From: Channa striata
Lineage: Eukaryota > Chordata > Actinopteri > Anabantiformes > Channidae
DNA length: 64,000 nt
Assembly: GCA_033026295.1 (NCBI GenBank)
Contig: CM065169.1
Span: forward strand, 9,034,462 to 9,098,461
Direction of reading: 5' to 3'
Shown here piece by piece: positions 48,399 through 61,400 of this stretch (positions are counted from its first letter, which is position 1; every line of letters starts with the position of its first letter). Position numbers and translations under genes: made by a program. A model generated the notes under the pieces. The model was not told the origin of the DNA. It saw only the letters and a list, made by a program, of their open reading frames with translations, and did no database searches.

Positions 48399-49260
48399 AC
48401 GTCCTGTGGCGTTTCCTAGACAACGCGCAGACGCAGGATGTGTCTATGCGTATCCACCTCCAGCCCACTGAATTGCGAACCTGCGTCAACGCTCGAACGT
48501 ACGTCTGTGTGGTCTTGCACTGCGAGTTCCAGTTCTTGTCATCGATGCCCCTGCAGCCGCCTTTGAAAGGCCTGGGGGTCCGACATCGCGTCTCATAAAA
48601 GTACTGTTTGATGTCCTGCATGGCAGGGGTTTTAATTTTGGCCAAAACAGTCACAGAGTCCCCTCTGGTGTCCACGGCTTGGGTTTTGTCCGTCACCCAC
48701 TGGCTTTCACTGTCGCACACAGAGAACTCCCCACGATAGCTCTTGTGCTCGGCGTAGCGCTTCTTTCTTGTCTTGTTTCCCGCCATCCCGCCCTCGGAGC
48801 CAGCGCTCACAAAATCGTCCGCGAGGTACAGTGGCGGCGGCTGCAGTGGGGGGCGGTCGCTCAGCAGCACTCGAGGTGAGTTGTACCGCTTGTGCCGCCT
48901 CAGTAGGTCAGAGTTTAACAGTGTCACCTGCTGGTCCCCCGTCCCATCGCTGCTGCTGCTGCTGCTGCTGTGACCGTCCGTGCCCAACTGCTCCACGTCC
49001 CCCTGCTCCTCCATGGGGAAGTTTGCGCTGAGCAGCGGAGGCAGCGTGTCCTGGAGCTCTGTGTTTCTGCTTTTCCCCTGTTGGCTCTGGTTCCCTCTGG
49101 TCTTCCCCCTTGTCAGGTCCGCCTGAAGCAGCTGGATGATGAGTGAGTTTAAAGGGTCGGGACTCGGCTGTTGCTGTTGCCCCTGGCGACTGCTGTCCAT
49201 GTTGGTTGCCTGGATACCATAGAGGTACACGAGGACCATCACATAAAGCAGGATGGACAT
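48397..49260 (-). CDS. ntf3: Neurotrophin-3 precursor (prepro-NT-3), main coding exon
   Basis: Secreted neurotrophin that acts as a dimer on TrkC and, via its pro-form, on p75NTR/sortilin. From the short-form Met (49260) it gives 287 residues: signal peptide MSILLYVMVLVYLYGIQAT, prodomain with conserved LNSLIIQLLQADL and RRHKRYNSPRVLLSDRPPL, sequon NKT, furin site KTRKKR, then a 119-aa mature factor beginning YAEHKSYRGEFSVCDSES. All six knot cysteines are present (VCDSE, TRCR, GCRG, QCKT, SCVC), as is WRWIRIDTSCVCALSRK. The mature length equals the human one. The prodomain is about 30 residues longer than human because of Gln and Ser runs. The exon begins at 49281 (ttgtctttgcag acceptor) and codes in frame ILQVNLV before this Met, as in the long mammalian isoform, so an upstream exon may supply another start. 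Confidence 0.97.
   Translation of the reverse strand: MSILLYVMVLVYLYGIQATNMDSSRQGQQQQPSPDPLNSLIIQLLQADLTRGKTRGNQSQQGKSRNTELQDTLPPLLSANFPMEEQGDVEQLGTDGHSSSSSSSDGTGDQQVTLLNSDLLRRHKRYNSPRVLLSDRPPLQPPPLYLADDFVSAGSEGGMAGNKTRKKRYAEHKSYRGEFSVCDSESQWVTDKTQAVDTRGDSVTVLAKIKTPAMQDIKQYFYETRCRTPRPFKGGCRGIDDKNWNSQCKTTQTYVRALTQVRNSVGWRWIRIDTSCVCALSRKRHRT
48949..48970 (-). repeat. ntf3: AGC repeat coding poly-Ser in the ntf3 prodomain
   Basis: Seven consecutive AGC codons give HSSSSSSSDG in the prodomain between the LLSANF and QQVTLLN motifs. Mammalian NT-3 lacks this run. A pure trinucleotide run in coding DNA is likely length-variable. Confidence 0.85.
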
Positions 49261-49281
49261 CACTAGATTCACCTGCAAGAT
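49261..49281 (-). other. ntf3: ntf3 exon 2 upstream part (ILQVNLV) and splice acceptor
   Basis: Seven in-frame codons, ILQVNLV, lie between the acceptor cag (49284-49282) and the short-form Met. Human long NT-3 has ILQVNKV at the same place after an exon-1-encoded MVTFAT, so the boundary is conserved. It is coding or UTR depending on the first exon used. Confidence 0.8.
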
Positions 49282-49348
49282 CTGCAAAGACAAGCAAAGA
49301 GAGCGTTGTCATGGGTCTGTGATTGTGGCAAACAGCAGCTCAGTGTGA

Positions 49349-49370
49349 GTGTGTGTGTGTGTGTGTGTGT
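49349..49370 (+). repeat. GT microsatellite upstream of the ntf3 exon
   Basis: (GT)11 on plus, (AC)11 in the ntf3 transcript, ending about 67 nt before the exon-2 acceptor. Confidence 0.95.
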
Positions 49371-52300
49371 TATGGGAACTAACAGGCTGTTACATGTACC
49401 ACATACCGTGTGGACATAAAACACCCCTAATTCTTTTATGGCAGGTATGTCACAAACTAACATTGTAGGACAATTAGGGAGTTGGAGAAAGGTCAAATTG
49501 TTCTGCTTTATGTGTGATGATAGATAACGCCTCCAATCAGACGGATGATTTAACAGCCAGCATTTAGGCCCGCTGGGTCATTACAGCCCGTTCTGTTGTT
49601 AACATATCAAATCCTCATGAACTCATGTAGCCTTTCCAAAATCACCAAAAACAAACTTTGCTCTGCAGTAGTTATGGAAGTGCAAGTTACAGATTTTATC
49701 CCACTGCTGTGCCACAATTCTTGTCTGTTTGCCTCCAGCTAAAGCAGAAGTCAAAAGTGTGACCAAAGCGGGTCTCACCTAAAGTAATGTGTGTGTGCTT
49801 ATAGAGCAGTCAAACGGCTCCTGGCGTCGTGTCTCTGTGTGTATGTCTGTGTACAAAAGCAGTTGTTTCAGCACCACATGCTTATTCCCAGTCAGCATGG
49901 GTCAGGATGTGCTGTTGGTATCTGCCTCAGGAAAGCGCTGTTGCCACTTCCTAGTTCTCAGAAACGCTGTTTTGGTCTTTGCTATTTCCTTAAGGAAAAC
50001 CGACTGATAACTCTCATTGATAAAGCTGCAAACATTCGCAGACATAAGCCAGTCAGCCAGCATATTTTTCCAAGTCTGGAGGAAAAGTTTGACATTTTTA
50101 GAGATTTAAATAAAAAAAAAAGATTAATATCACGCTCACATCTGGTCACTAAAATGAAAACAGCCTGCTGTTAGTCACTGTAACTTAGCTTATAAACACT
50201 GTGGACCAGAGGAAACTGTCAGAAGATTTAAAAAAATCTACCCGTCAACACATAAACACGATATATAGATAAATTATAATCCATATAAAAACCAAAGTAC
50301 AAAAAAGACCCAACTGGCGATGAACCAGTGAGGACTGGTCTTGGAGAGGAAATAGTCTGGTGCATGAGATAAAGCGAGAGCAGCTGTAAGTCTGAGCTGA
50401 GCGACGGATCACGCATCAATAACAAGGAACCACCTTCTGTTTATGAATTACATGGTAAAACATCATGTGACGAAAACAAATCACTATCTGTGTCACGAGT
50501 GAGGATGAAGTGAAGTGCACGTGTCCGCGTGACCCGAACACCAGTGGCAACAGATTGATGATCACTGTAAATGTACATTTTTTTCAAACTGCACCCATCT
50601 AAAAATGAATTGAGTCAGAATCCTCTCTCACTCTGTAAAAACAGTGGAACTGTCCCTCAACTGTTCAGCTGTTACACAGGGTTTGAAGAGGAGCTGCTCT
50701 TCACATGTCTCAAACAACCATGGGTCTTTACAGCGCTGCTCACCACACGGGTTCCACACAGTTATTTAGGGCAGAAGTGGGCCGACCACCTCTGCTTAAT
50801 CTCTCAAATCTCCAAATCAATCAACGTCTCAGATCATTACACGGTAGTAATGAATTAAAATCTTAACCTTAAAAATATGTGAAGTGAGTCTACTGTTCTT
50901 CACAACGAAAAGCCGCGTGAGGCCAGACTCTTATCTAGGAACTAAATCAGTTCCAGGGGGGAAACGTTAGACCATCGGCTGCAAGACTTTGTTTAATGAC
51001 TGGCTGGATAGAGACCGACTGGACGTCTGGGATTAGTGGTTGAATATGTCAATGCACCTAAAAACATGCATGTTTAGACATACTGTAGTTCTCCACTTGA
51101 ACGCGTCGCATAGAAAGTCTGTAAAACAAGAGACAGCTCATATTCTTTTCAAGTACTGAAAATAAATAGGGTTTCGTGGGATTCACGCTTTACTACATTT
51201 CCCATTTTTTCCTGCTTCAGAGTCTGACTTGAACTTATTTCCAAGGAGAACATCATACGTTCAATCTACTTTGTGTACATGTATTAACTATAGCCAGAAT
51301 CTAATAAATATGACACAATATACCTATATATACTTATATAACTATAACACTTTGTGTTCAAATTCACAAGCTGCCCAGCAGTATGTCAAGTAACTCAAAT
51401 AATAATTATTAAACTTTAAAACCACATAAGTCTGTTACATTAGTCTTTATAAGAACCATGGACAACATACCCACATTCATAGCTTTACTATGTTATGAAT
51501 TTTGAAGCTAATACTTTTGCCCTTTTATTTAGGTAACAGACTATTTATACTAAATGATTTGAGTACTTATTCCACCCCTGATGAGGTGTCGATCCAGGAT
51601 ACAGTACAAATTGTGCATATTTCTGATTAATAAACATAGTATTCACATGGATATTGCATAAGAATACACTCCAGTAGGCTTTTCCCCTGTGTCCCCCTGT
51701 CTGATTATAGCACTCCCACAGTCCAGCAGGTGGTGGAGGGATGCTGTGAAGAATGTACAGGACATGCGCGGCGGTGGCGTGTCTTTCAGAGTGAGAAAGG
51801 AGAAAGGAGGTGAAGGATCACGGACAAACAGGTGGCTACAAACGAAAGGAGGTGACTTGCTCCCACCAGCAGGGCTCGGGCTGGATGATACAGCTGTTGG
51901 ACTGAGGGAAGGAGGAGGCAGGAGCATGTGTTCGGCAGCAATGTCACCTCACAATTAACGGCCCGGAAAAGTTTGAATCTGTCAGTCCATCTGTGCTCGT
52001 ACTGTCTGCGTCTTTATTTGTGTTCAGGCAAACAGTGACCAGGCTGAACAGATTTTTATTTATAGCTTGGTAACAAACGGAGGGAAAGCGTCGCATCCGG
52101 CTGCAGCAGCTGCACCGTCGGGAGCTCACCATCATCTGGGCACAGGACGTTTCTCACAGTCACGTCAAAATAATGAAAATGCTGAAAACGTTCCCTAATA
52201 CCTGCACTTGTTGATTTTTTATGGCCAAACCTCATCTGTGATTTCTTTCTTCAGAAGTGAGTCTGATTTTCAGGGGTCTGAATGTGGCACTGTGGCATTC

Positions 52301-55300
52301 AGAGGACGTTTGTGTGAGTAAATGAGCTGGTACAAGCACATGCACAAGGATGTAAAACAGCTTGATTCACTGCGAACCCAAACTGTCTCGTAGCTGCAAA
52401 CTGTTCCCACACACACTTTAGCCTGTTTTACACAAACTGTGATAAATAAGGCCGGCATTATGTTGCCTGCAGCAGATAATAATATAGAGTCTATACAAAC
52501 TTCCCCCGATCTCTTTGTAAATCAGGTGCCCGGCCTGTGAGATCTCATCTGATCAGATATAATTTCCTCTCCTGCCGCCACTATCACCACCATAATATGG
52601 TTTATTGTGTTGACGCTGAGGCTCTCACGGGTTAATAAGACTCTGTGGGGGAGCGATAACTTTCTCCACAGTGAGTGTGTGTCAGTGTTTCTGTATTTCT
52701 ATGTTTACTGTAGGAAACAGCACAAGGGCAGGAAAATGAGGAAACACCTCCCCAGTGAGGACACTCTGTCCGTTCTCACCTCGACGAGAAGTTATTTTTG
52801 GACAAGAACCAGAGTTTAGGGTTAAGCTTGTGCTTACTGTAGGTGTTGTGTGCACTGCAGTCGGGGAATAAGTGCTTTTAGTGAAAGTCAAAGTGTCTGC
52901 GTGAGAGAGATAGAGGGGGAAAGCGCAACACTGACAGACGTTGATGCTCCTGATAAATAAAATGCAATAAAATGTTATATTGTCAGGATATTATGAGTTT
53001 CAAAGTCAATCAGGTGAGTAATTGTCTGTGTGATGTGCACTGACATTCTGTTGACCTGCCTTCAGTTTGTTCGATTCACACGGCAGCTATAATTTTCCAC
53101 ATTTTAATTTCTTTCATACCTTTGGATATGAACTCTGTGTCTTTTGGCCGTGCTGTCCAACCACTAACACTAAGTACAACAGCATCCGAGCATTTTGAAA
53201 TGTGCTGAAGAGATGAGTAACTGTGGGCTTGATTAGAGAGTGAATTGTGCGTGCAACCACTGGATTTATGACTTACAATAACTCTAATGACACTGAAATT
53301 AGCTGCCATTGAGATTTTGAGGGAAAAAAAGGAGGGGCAGTATTTCAACGCCTTGATGACTATTAACTGACTTCTTGTTTTAATGCGTGTTACTCTTCTT
53401 TTAGCATTTGTGGCAGTTACCACCTGAACAGTTTTCTGGGATTTGGCAACATCCCTTGGACCTTGTACCAAAACCTTTTGCATGTAGACCAGCGAAACTA
53501 AGGACGTACTCACTCAGAGTCTGGTTTGTTGAACTAGTGTGATCTCTCCTTTTGTTGCTCGGCCACAGTTCAGCGCACCGCTCTTACTTGAGAGGCTCGA
53601 GCACAGACATAGACTAATATTATAACACTAACTTACTGTAACTAACTGTATTACATTTGTCCACCTTTAGTGCAAATGGAGCCTTTTGACTGTCTTTACA
53701 CAACAGTGCTATTGTCGGTTTTTCTGTGAATGCATTGTGGCCACGTGTGATTTGAGGTCTTTGGGCTGTACTTGCTATTGTACATGTGGCGACTTCAAGT
53801 TTGCATCCATTATGTCGGCTCCCGAAGAAGGCCAGCAGTGTTACAGCACCACCTGAAGTGGCACAAATCAAACACATTTTGACGCTAAACTGTGTTTCTT
53901 CAAAATCTAACGTTTCCTGGAAGTATGAGGAGCAACACAGCCTCAAGCATGAGATCACAAGAAGTTCAAGATTTTCTGGTGCATTTAATCGTCCTGTTAG
54001 TGCAAAAGGTCAGAGAATGTCCTAACCCACAAAGGAAAATCCTTCAGCTTCACCAAATACTTTCACCTCCCACTGAAACTGAGAAACTGCATTGCGTACA
54101 TGCAGCAAATTACTGAAGCTGCAGGTCAGGGCAAGAAGAAACATCTGAAGCCTCGGGGAACCGTCAGAGGATTCCTCACATTCATCTACATGTTATCAGT
54201 TGTTTATCGGGTGAGGTTACATCCAGCAACTCCTTTATTTGCTCACAATTCACCTTAAACTGGCTCGTCAAACAAGAGCAAATTTGACATAGCAGCAGGC
54301 GTGTTTACAAGAAACTCACCGTGTGCCTCTGAGCGCTGCGCTTCACACTCAAATGGATAATTGCTCAAGGAAAATATATTTTTCATGTGACACAAAGACG
54401 GTACTGTGGTCTGAAAATAGCACCAGTTGTGGGTGAGTGGAATGCAGGGTGTCGGGGTTTTGTTACCCTGCAACAACACAATGTTCATTTGACATGAATA
54501 TCAGCCAAATATGTTTACTGGCTTTTTCTGTTGTCAGTAAATCAGACCTGTATCGTATTTGATGTTGATTCCAGGGCAGTTGTGCAGCCAAAAACCTGCC
54601 TGAATGATGGATGAGAAACACCGTGGATTTTCATTGAACACCCCGCTGTCGGCATCAGACAACAAACAAGACCTTGCTCTGGGTGCTGACTCCAGGTTAC
54701 TCCAGACCGTTTTTCTTCATATATGTGGTTAATGCACAATCAAAAATATTTAATAAGGAAACTGAAATGAGCCTGAAGGCTGTTTAAATGGGATGTGCCA
54801 TAAGAAAAACTGCGTAGGCTGTTTAAGGGAGCAGCATCTTACAACCCATGGTGATTATAGAGCCTGTCAACACCGAAGTAGCATGTTTACATTCAAGTGA
54901 CAAAGTTGTATAAAATTATAAAAATATATATTTTTCCAATAATGAAATCATATTATAGTCAAACTAATGTGGTAAAATCCATTTATATGTATACAGTCTC
55001 TGTATATATCAGAAGCTCATCTCAAGTGCAGTGTAGACACATTCTAGTAATTAGGACGGGCTTAAATTCACACAGACACAGTAATTATGACATTAGCAAA
55101 CAAGGGCAAAGCCTCCAGATGACATCATCTGCGCATAATATGTAGACTATAATGAAGGTTGACCTGCTGCTCAGAACGTCTGAGGATGAGATCCTCGGAA
55201 CCCTCATGATAAAAAAAAAAACTCTGGATGGGTTTTTCCAGCTAGAAGCATCAACAAACATTTTAAAATGCATTCCCCAAACTAGAGCTATGGGATACAA

Positions 55301-55530
55301 GTTGAAAATGGATGAAGTCACACACACACAATCTTTAACCAAACCTTAACCATAGTCATGTCCTGAAAGCCTCATTTATTGGTTTTTCAATTGCGGTTTT
55401 TAAGTTTATCTCTGCCACATCTATTTTAGGAAGCTCTTGTTTGGCTCAGATCAGGCGTGTTGCTTCAAAATGCATGGCTGCGAGACCTGGCACATTGTTT
55501 AGACAGAAATCTGGGTTTGCATCCAGGTAA

Positions 55531-55654
55531 GGCGGCTGTGGCTCATTTGGTAAGGCAGTCGTCCACAGAGCCTCAGGCTCGGTGGCTCAATCCCTGGTTC
55601 CTTCCTGCTGCGTGTCAAAGCAAGTCGCTTTGGATAAGAGTGTCTGCTAAATGT
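55531..55654 (+). mobile_element. tRNA-derived SINE, internally deleted
   Basis: Same family head (GGCGGCTGTGGCTCATTTGG) and tail (TTTGGATAAGAGTGTCTGCT, then AAATG) as the copy at 42313. The TCCTTGGGCAAGACAC body is missing, and the B-box is degraded (ggctcaatccc). Confidence 0.75.
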
Positions 55655-57860
55655 AGGGCCACACCGGTCTGTCGGCCCCCCACTTCCCTCTAGACGCACG
55701 TTTTTTGTTGCTATGAAGTTGGTAAAGACATTTTCGTCACAGGAAGTAGAAGCCTAATGACTTTGGTGGTCTCTGACCTTTCCTTTAGTGCTACCAGCGG
55801 TTGCTAGTTTTTATTTTCCCTTTGAAATATTGCAACATCTACCTGATGGACTGGATCAAAATGTATTATGATTCATTCCAATATGATCTACTTACTTATT
55901 TTTCCTGTCTAACACACATCTCCATGTCAGAAAGAAAACAAGAAAACATGCACGATATCAACAAAAGACGACATACAGGATAATTTAATCATATCCTAAG
56001 AGGCAAATCCCAGGTTTTTAAGCTTCCTTGAATCCAAACAGAAGGGTGGAACAGTTCCTGCACACAGTGAGCGATATTATGTCAGACTCCCTAAAACCAG
56101 GCAGATTTCAGCTTGCTCTGTCTGCTATCTCATCCTCTCAGTCACGACACAAAGCTTATGATCATGGGTGATGGTTTGAACTTTAATTGAGCTGAAAACT
56201 CAAAGATTAGCCTTCAGAGCGATCAGGATGAGGCTGATCGCCGCACTCATCCAGCTGTCAATCACACACTCAGACACTTAGGAAAACAACTTGCCCTCGC
56301 GCTCCGAGCCACTGACCCTCATCCAGATTACTTCACAACTCCATCATGCACATGAAACAGGGACCCATAAAAAAAAAAATCCCTTTTACTCATCCATGAC
56401 CAGACATTAGTCACTAGATGACTAAGGTTTAAGTGCTCGAGTCACTGTCAACTGACACGCAAGAGAAAGTTTTGAGGACAGGTCACAGCTTGATGAGTAT
56501 CAGCTCCACATTTTCCAAAAAAAGGTCAGAGTTTTTTTATTTTAATGCAGGCATGGATTAAATAAGCCAGTTAATAAGCCAGTGATGAGGGAGACAAAAG
56601 AGGAGTTTCCAGTACATTTGATCAAAATTGGTGTCACTTTTGAGTTTTTACGCCCTTGCAGACATGGGAGTGTTGAACTTACTGCAAACGTTTTCTCAAT
56701 TCCAGCATTCATCGGGTGACACACAGACTGGCCTTTCTTACCAGGCAGCCACAGGTAAATGCATTTGTCACAGAGCGCCGACCATGAGCGCCCATTAAAC
56801 TCACATCTACAAAAGCATGTCATTTTATCAATGAGGCAGTATTACATTTTCAACTTCATTTTATTTGACTGACTGACCCACATTATAAGTTTGTTTGCTG
56901 GCACCATGAAACATCCTACAAATGAATAAAACTCTCTCTCTTCTCTTTTGTCCAAAACAAGCAGGACTGAAAAGTTAAAGGCTTCAAATTACAGAAACAA
57001 CAGCTCTATCATTTATCAATAACTGTTCTCTGTAAAATCTATGAGCAGAATTTCTGTCTTTATCGAAGGGTAAAGTTTGAATGTTGCTGCTGCCAACATT
57101 CATTGTCACATATTTTTGCACTTTTTCCTTCCCATTTATAGTTTCTATGTTTATTTAAACTATATGGTTTGGAATTTAAATTCAAAATATCTATTATATA
57201 AGTTAACTGGTAATTCCATAATTTATTCCTACAAAAGCAATCACTCAGTGTTGTTCCCTTTAGATTTTGTGACGCTCCTCTCCCTCTAACCTTGGATCAC
57301 ATCACACACACCTTCACTAAAACACAGAACTGGGTAACTAGTCAAATCCTCACATCACCTGCTCTCTGTGCTCACTGTTAATCTGCAGAAAACCTGTTGA
57401 AGCTTAGAGCTACTGCTCGCAGAAACACACACCCAGGCACACACAAATGTGAGGACAGGTAATAAATTTACACACAGGAAGACGGAACGACTCTCCTGTG
57501 AATGTGTATTTCTTAAACTACATGTCGCCTCCCTTAGGCAGAAGCTGCAGACTCGTGTCCCTCGAGCTTTTAGGAAACCAGGGGATTGCAGCGGATAATC
57601 AGCGTTTTAGCAGTTTAACAGGTGGTCTGTGCCGGGACGTACAGTTCAGCTCTGCTGAGGTGTGACAGAGGGCTAGTAGAACTGTTTCATAAATACCTTG
57701 AATAACCAATGAAAATGTGTGCCAGTGGGCGCAAAATCACATGAAACAGCAACACTTGCCTCATGATGTCCAGATGTTTTCCATCATTTGTGCTTTTAAA
57801 AAAAGAGATTTGAGCTTCAGCATAAACAAGGGCATGACTGTAAAAGATATGAATGCAGTA

Positions 57861-58060
57861 ACAGAGCTGTCAGAAAGTATTTAGACCGACAAGTTAACAC
57901 ATTACTGTGCGGTACACGAAATGTTTAATCGATCAAATGGCCTATTCTAGCCATCTGTCCTCTCAAGCCACTTTAAATACCCCATCATGACAAAGTTAAA
58001 GCATGGACGCTCTACATTTTTAACAAGTTTTCTCAATTTGAAAAATATCTACAATCAATC
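57861..58060 (+). mobile_element. Degenerate Tc1/mariner-type repeat fragment
   Basis: TGTCAGAAAGTATTTAGACC near its start and AATACCCCATCATGACAAAG further on. Both resemble a teleost DNA-transposon-derived repeat recognised by AAAGTATTCAGACC and ATACCCCATAATGACAAAG. No transposase frame. Confidence 0.5.
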
Positions 58061-59048
58061 AAGGAGCATCCTGGGAATTCCAGCTTTCAAGGCACAGCAA
58101 CAAAAACAGCACATATAGAGACACGTGGCTGCTTCGTTTGCAGCTTCACTATAGAGTCCTGTTCTTTCCACAGACAGTTTGGTCAGAAGTTGAATGTCCA
58201 ACGCTCCAATTTAAAAGAACACAACAGCTCTGCTTACAAATCCAGAAAACACATTAAATGTCTAACAAACCTCTGTGGTTCTACACACGTTCACACATTT
58301 GTAAGCCAAAAACTAAAAACTATATTTGCAAAAAAATCCTAAATTTACAAGCATGTAAACCTGTTGTCATCATGTACTTACAATATGTTGTAATTATTTA
58401 AATTTGCACATTCCAGTTTAAAGGAAAGAGGCATTACAATGACCCAAACCATCATCAAAAAAAGAAATATCCAAGCTGCAGCTTCACAATAAAATACCGT
58501 CCACTAGAGTGTGATTTTACTTGGATTTATTAATTAGAAATTTACCAAGATAAACAATTACAGTCTTGTTTTTATAGATCCTGAATTAACAGACTGCAAG
58601 CAGGAAGTGCCTCAGTTTAAAAAAGTTGAACAGTTGAAGAATAAATGTAAGGTGTAATTTGCACAAATTTAAATGAGTGTTTCGAGTGGACACACAATCC
58701 AGAAGCACAAGTTCCTTTAAAAAGAACAGAGAAAAAAGTAACTCCACTTTGGATAAACTTTAAACAATATTTAAACATATCTAAACAGTTTCTGTAAGAA
58801 ACAGCAACATGCACGTATGAAAGCAGCTCAAAACATATCCGCATGCTATGATTTTATCACACGAGTCACACTGTGTGTCATTAGATTCCAGGCGTCCCGT
58901 CGATATTCCGGCCCATAGATCAGAGACCCAGCAATTAGTTTCTCTGAGGAATTTATTCAAAAGCACAATAATCAGCTTTCCATGAAAATGTGTATTAATG
59001 TCATATTTGCAAAGTTGATAATGCTGATCGCTCTGTGCTGTGATGTAA

Positions 59049-59066
59049 CACACACACACACACACA
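59049..59066 (+). repeat. CA microsatellite
   Basis: Nine CA units in the ntf3 upstream region. Confidence 0.9.
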
Positions 59067-61189
59067 GAGGAGCAGCCTGGGACACACTGGTTTGTGTAAC
59101 ATGGGGACACACAGAAAGAAACGAGTGTTTAAACTCCCTGTGACTGTTTATCGCAGCAACGGGTTATTTCGTCTTCTATAAGCTTTAGAAACAATGTGCC
59201 GAGCTCTCGTCGGGTTCGTCGGGGCATGGCGGTGCCTCCGAACCCCCACTCCTCCGCTCCATTGTTGCCAACTCAGTTTACTGGCAGTAGATCAGCAGCT
59301 CGTTACAGCGAGACAAACACAGACTGGCCGGTCTCTCTGATTGGGACAAAGTAATGATTGAGGCGGCCGGGCCAACATCTGGCAGCAAGGAGGCAGAGCA
59401 AGAAGAGGTGAAAGATGCACCGAGTTTGTACTGACAGTGTAGTGCAAACAGTTTCGCTTCACAAAGCTTAATTGGCATTTTGGTTTTCACTCTCAAAATT
59501 ATCCGTAACCTTTCCAACTGGTGTCCAGCCACAGACCTGCTGGGCAGCACACAGCAGGCAGAGCGACTGATTACAGTGCAGCATTTAGCCGACACAGATG
59601 TTTTGGTCGGTAGTCAGTGAGAACAGATGAGTCCCTGTTACTGCTGTGGCCCCTCACTTTTAAACCCATTTATAAAACTAATGGATTTACATTTCAAGCA
59701 ACTTTGTCCGTGAAACTTTTCGGTGAAATTCAGCTTCGTTTTAAAGTCCTCTCTGTTCTGGGCTCAACAACAAACTTGATAAAAAGCAGAAAGCCTCTGC
59801 TCCATGAACTCGAATAGACTTTCCTGATCAATTCCAACATTCGAGCTTGTCAATCACAATTTCGACCCGACTCCAGTGGCCGTAATAAGGAGAAGATGTG
59901 CTACAAAATATTCAAATCTAGAACAGGAGATTGTTGACTTCCCTTTTCAAACTTATGAAAATCATTGTTTCTTTCATCCAGAACGTAAACAACCAACATT
60001 GTGCGGTTATTGGTCACAGTGGCACCAAACCCCAACCAAATCTAACCTTTAGTGTTCTGTAACCTAAACCCTGTGATTGTAATCACGATCAAAAATCACT
60101 CCTATCTGTCGCATCATTGGAAAAACAGCTCAACTTATTGAAAGCATAAGAAAAAATAACTCCTGCTACACAATGTAAAATCCCTGTGTCAGAGCTGTTT
60201 GAAACTGCCAGGTTTGTCTGGGCCACAAAGACGTCGGGGATATGTTGTAGTTTAGGGGGAAAGAAGAAGGAGACTCATCCCGACTCGACGGTAAACACAC
60301 AAGTGCTGGTGCAGAGAAGAGAAAAGCAAAAAGGGACCAACAGGGAAATAACAGATTAGGCTATTTTAAGAAGGACGGATAAAAACGACAGTGACCAACA
60401 AATCGCTGTCTTACCTCTGAACTGACTTTAAGTAGGACGCCAGCCTGATAATCTACTGGCAGCAATGCTTAATAAGGAAAGCCGACTGCTGACAAGGGGG
60501 GCGGGGGGTGACAAAACCCGGTCTGAGTTTTGACCCGGCGTCTCAGACAACAATCTTATCGGTAGAACAGAATAAAATCCTTAATAACTTAAATTGAAAA
60601 TAAAATAACTTAAAATAAAACCCTCCAAACAATATTTTCTTTTGGCTTGTGGCAGTATTTTAGGAAACATCTTGTAATACAGACATCCGAACTGTTTTAA
60701 CTTGCAGCCCTTAAGACAACAAACGAGACAATTGTCTTTCTTTGTTGCTCTGAACAGATAAATGTGTCCTGACCCTGGATCTGAGGGTAAGTAATTAAAC
60801 TTCTGCTTTAGCTGTCAGGCTGAAGATGTGAGGACACAAGCTCTAAACTAATTAAAGATTCACTGTTGCTGCATATGGAGCAGGAGCAGCAGTTCAGACA
60901 AGTTAGTATTTGTCCTCGACCAATGACATTCATAATCAAATTAGCTGTTGTTAATTTTTGCAGTTTGACTAATTTAATAATTGACCAGTTGTTGCAACTA
61001 GTTAGCAGCAACTGCACCAGTGTCACTTAGAGGAAATGCTGGTTTTATACTCTGCACATATATTTCATAAAACTGTGGTTGAAATAATTTTATGTCATTC
61101 ACATGTATTTATTAGAAAAATATATAAAAGTAACACTTACTTTTATCTATGGTACTTCACAAATGAGGAAAACACATGCCAGGGTTCAG

Positions 61190-61272
61190 GCTTTTGTCCA
61201 GGTGACATTTCCACACATGGACACATGGGCCAGGAATTGAACCAGCAACCCAGTGACTAACCAACAGCCTGA
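61190..61272 (-). mobile_element. tRNA-like SINE fragment
   Basis: On minus it reads GGTTAGTCACTGGGTTGCTG, then GGTTCAATTCC, a near-consensus B-box, followed by CATGTGTCCATGTGTGG, which recalls the SINE body start. The 3' part is not recognisable. Confidence 0.4.
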
Positions 61273-61339
61273 TTAACATCTTAAAGCACAGCGGTTCCCG
61301 TTAAAACCGTTAATAAACTTCATTTGGTTCATTGACTCT

Positions 61340-61400
61340 ATTATGTAAAGTGCCTTGAGATGACATTGTTATGAACTGGCACTTTAAATAAAGTTGAATT
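61340..61400 (+). mobile_element. Diverged copy of the GGCGCTATAAATAAA-type repeat end
   Basis: TAAAGTGCCTTGAGATGACA then GAACTGGCACTTTAAATAAA and GTTGAATT. Same family as 42905-42967 but more decayed. Confidence 0.5.

Noticed and set aside
49261..49293. Start of ntf3 at the Met of MSLQILQVN
   Set aside because: The codons MSLQ lie across the intron; a strong ttgtctttgcag acceptor ends at 49282 and homology to NT-3 begins with ILQVN. The conserved short-form Met is at 49260.
48679..49312. Open frames on plus and other minus frames across ntf3
   Set aside because: They are out-of-frame shadows of the ntf3 coding exon (for example Cys- or Gln-runs from the AGC repeat).
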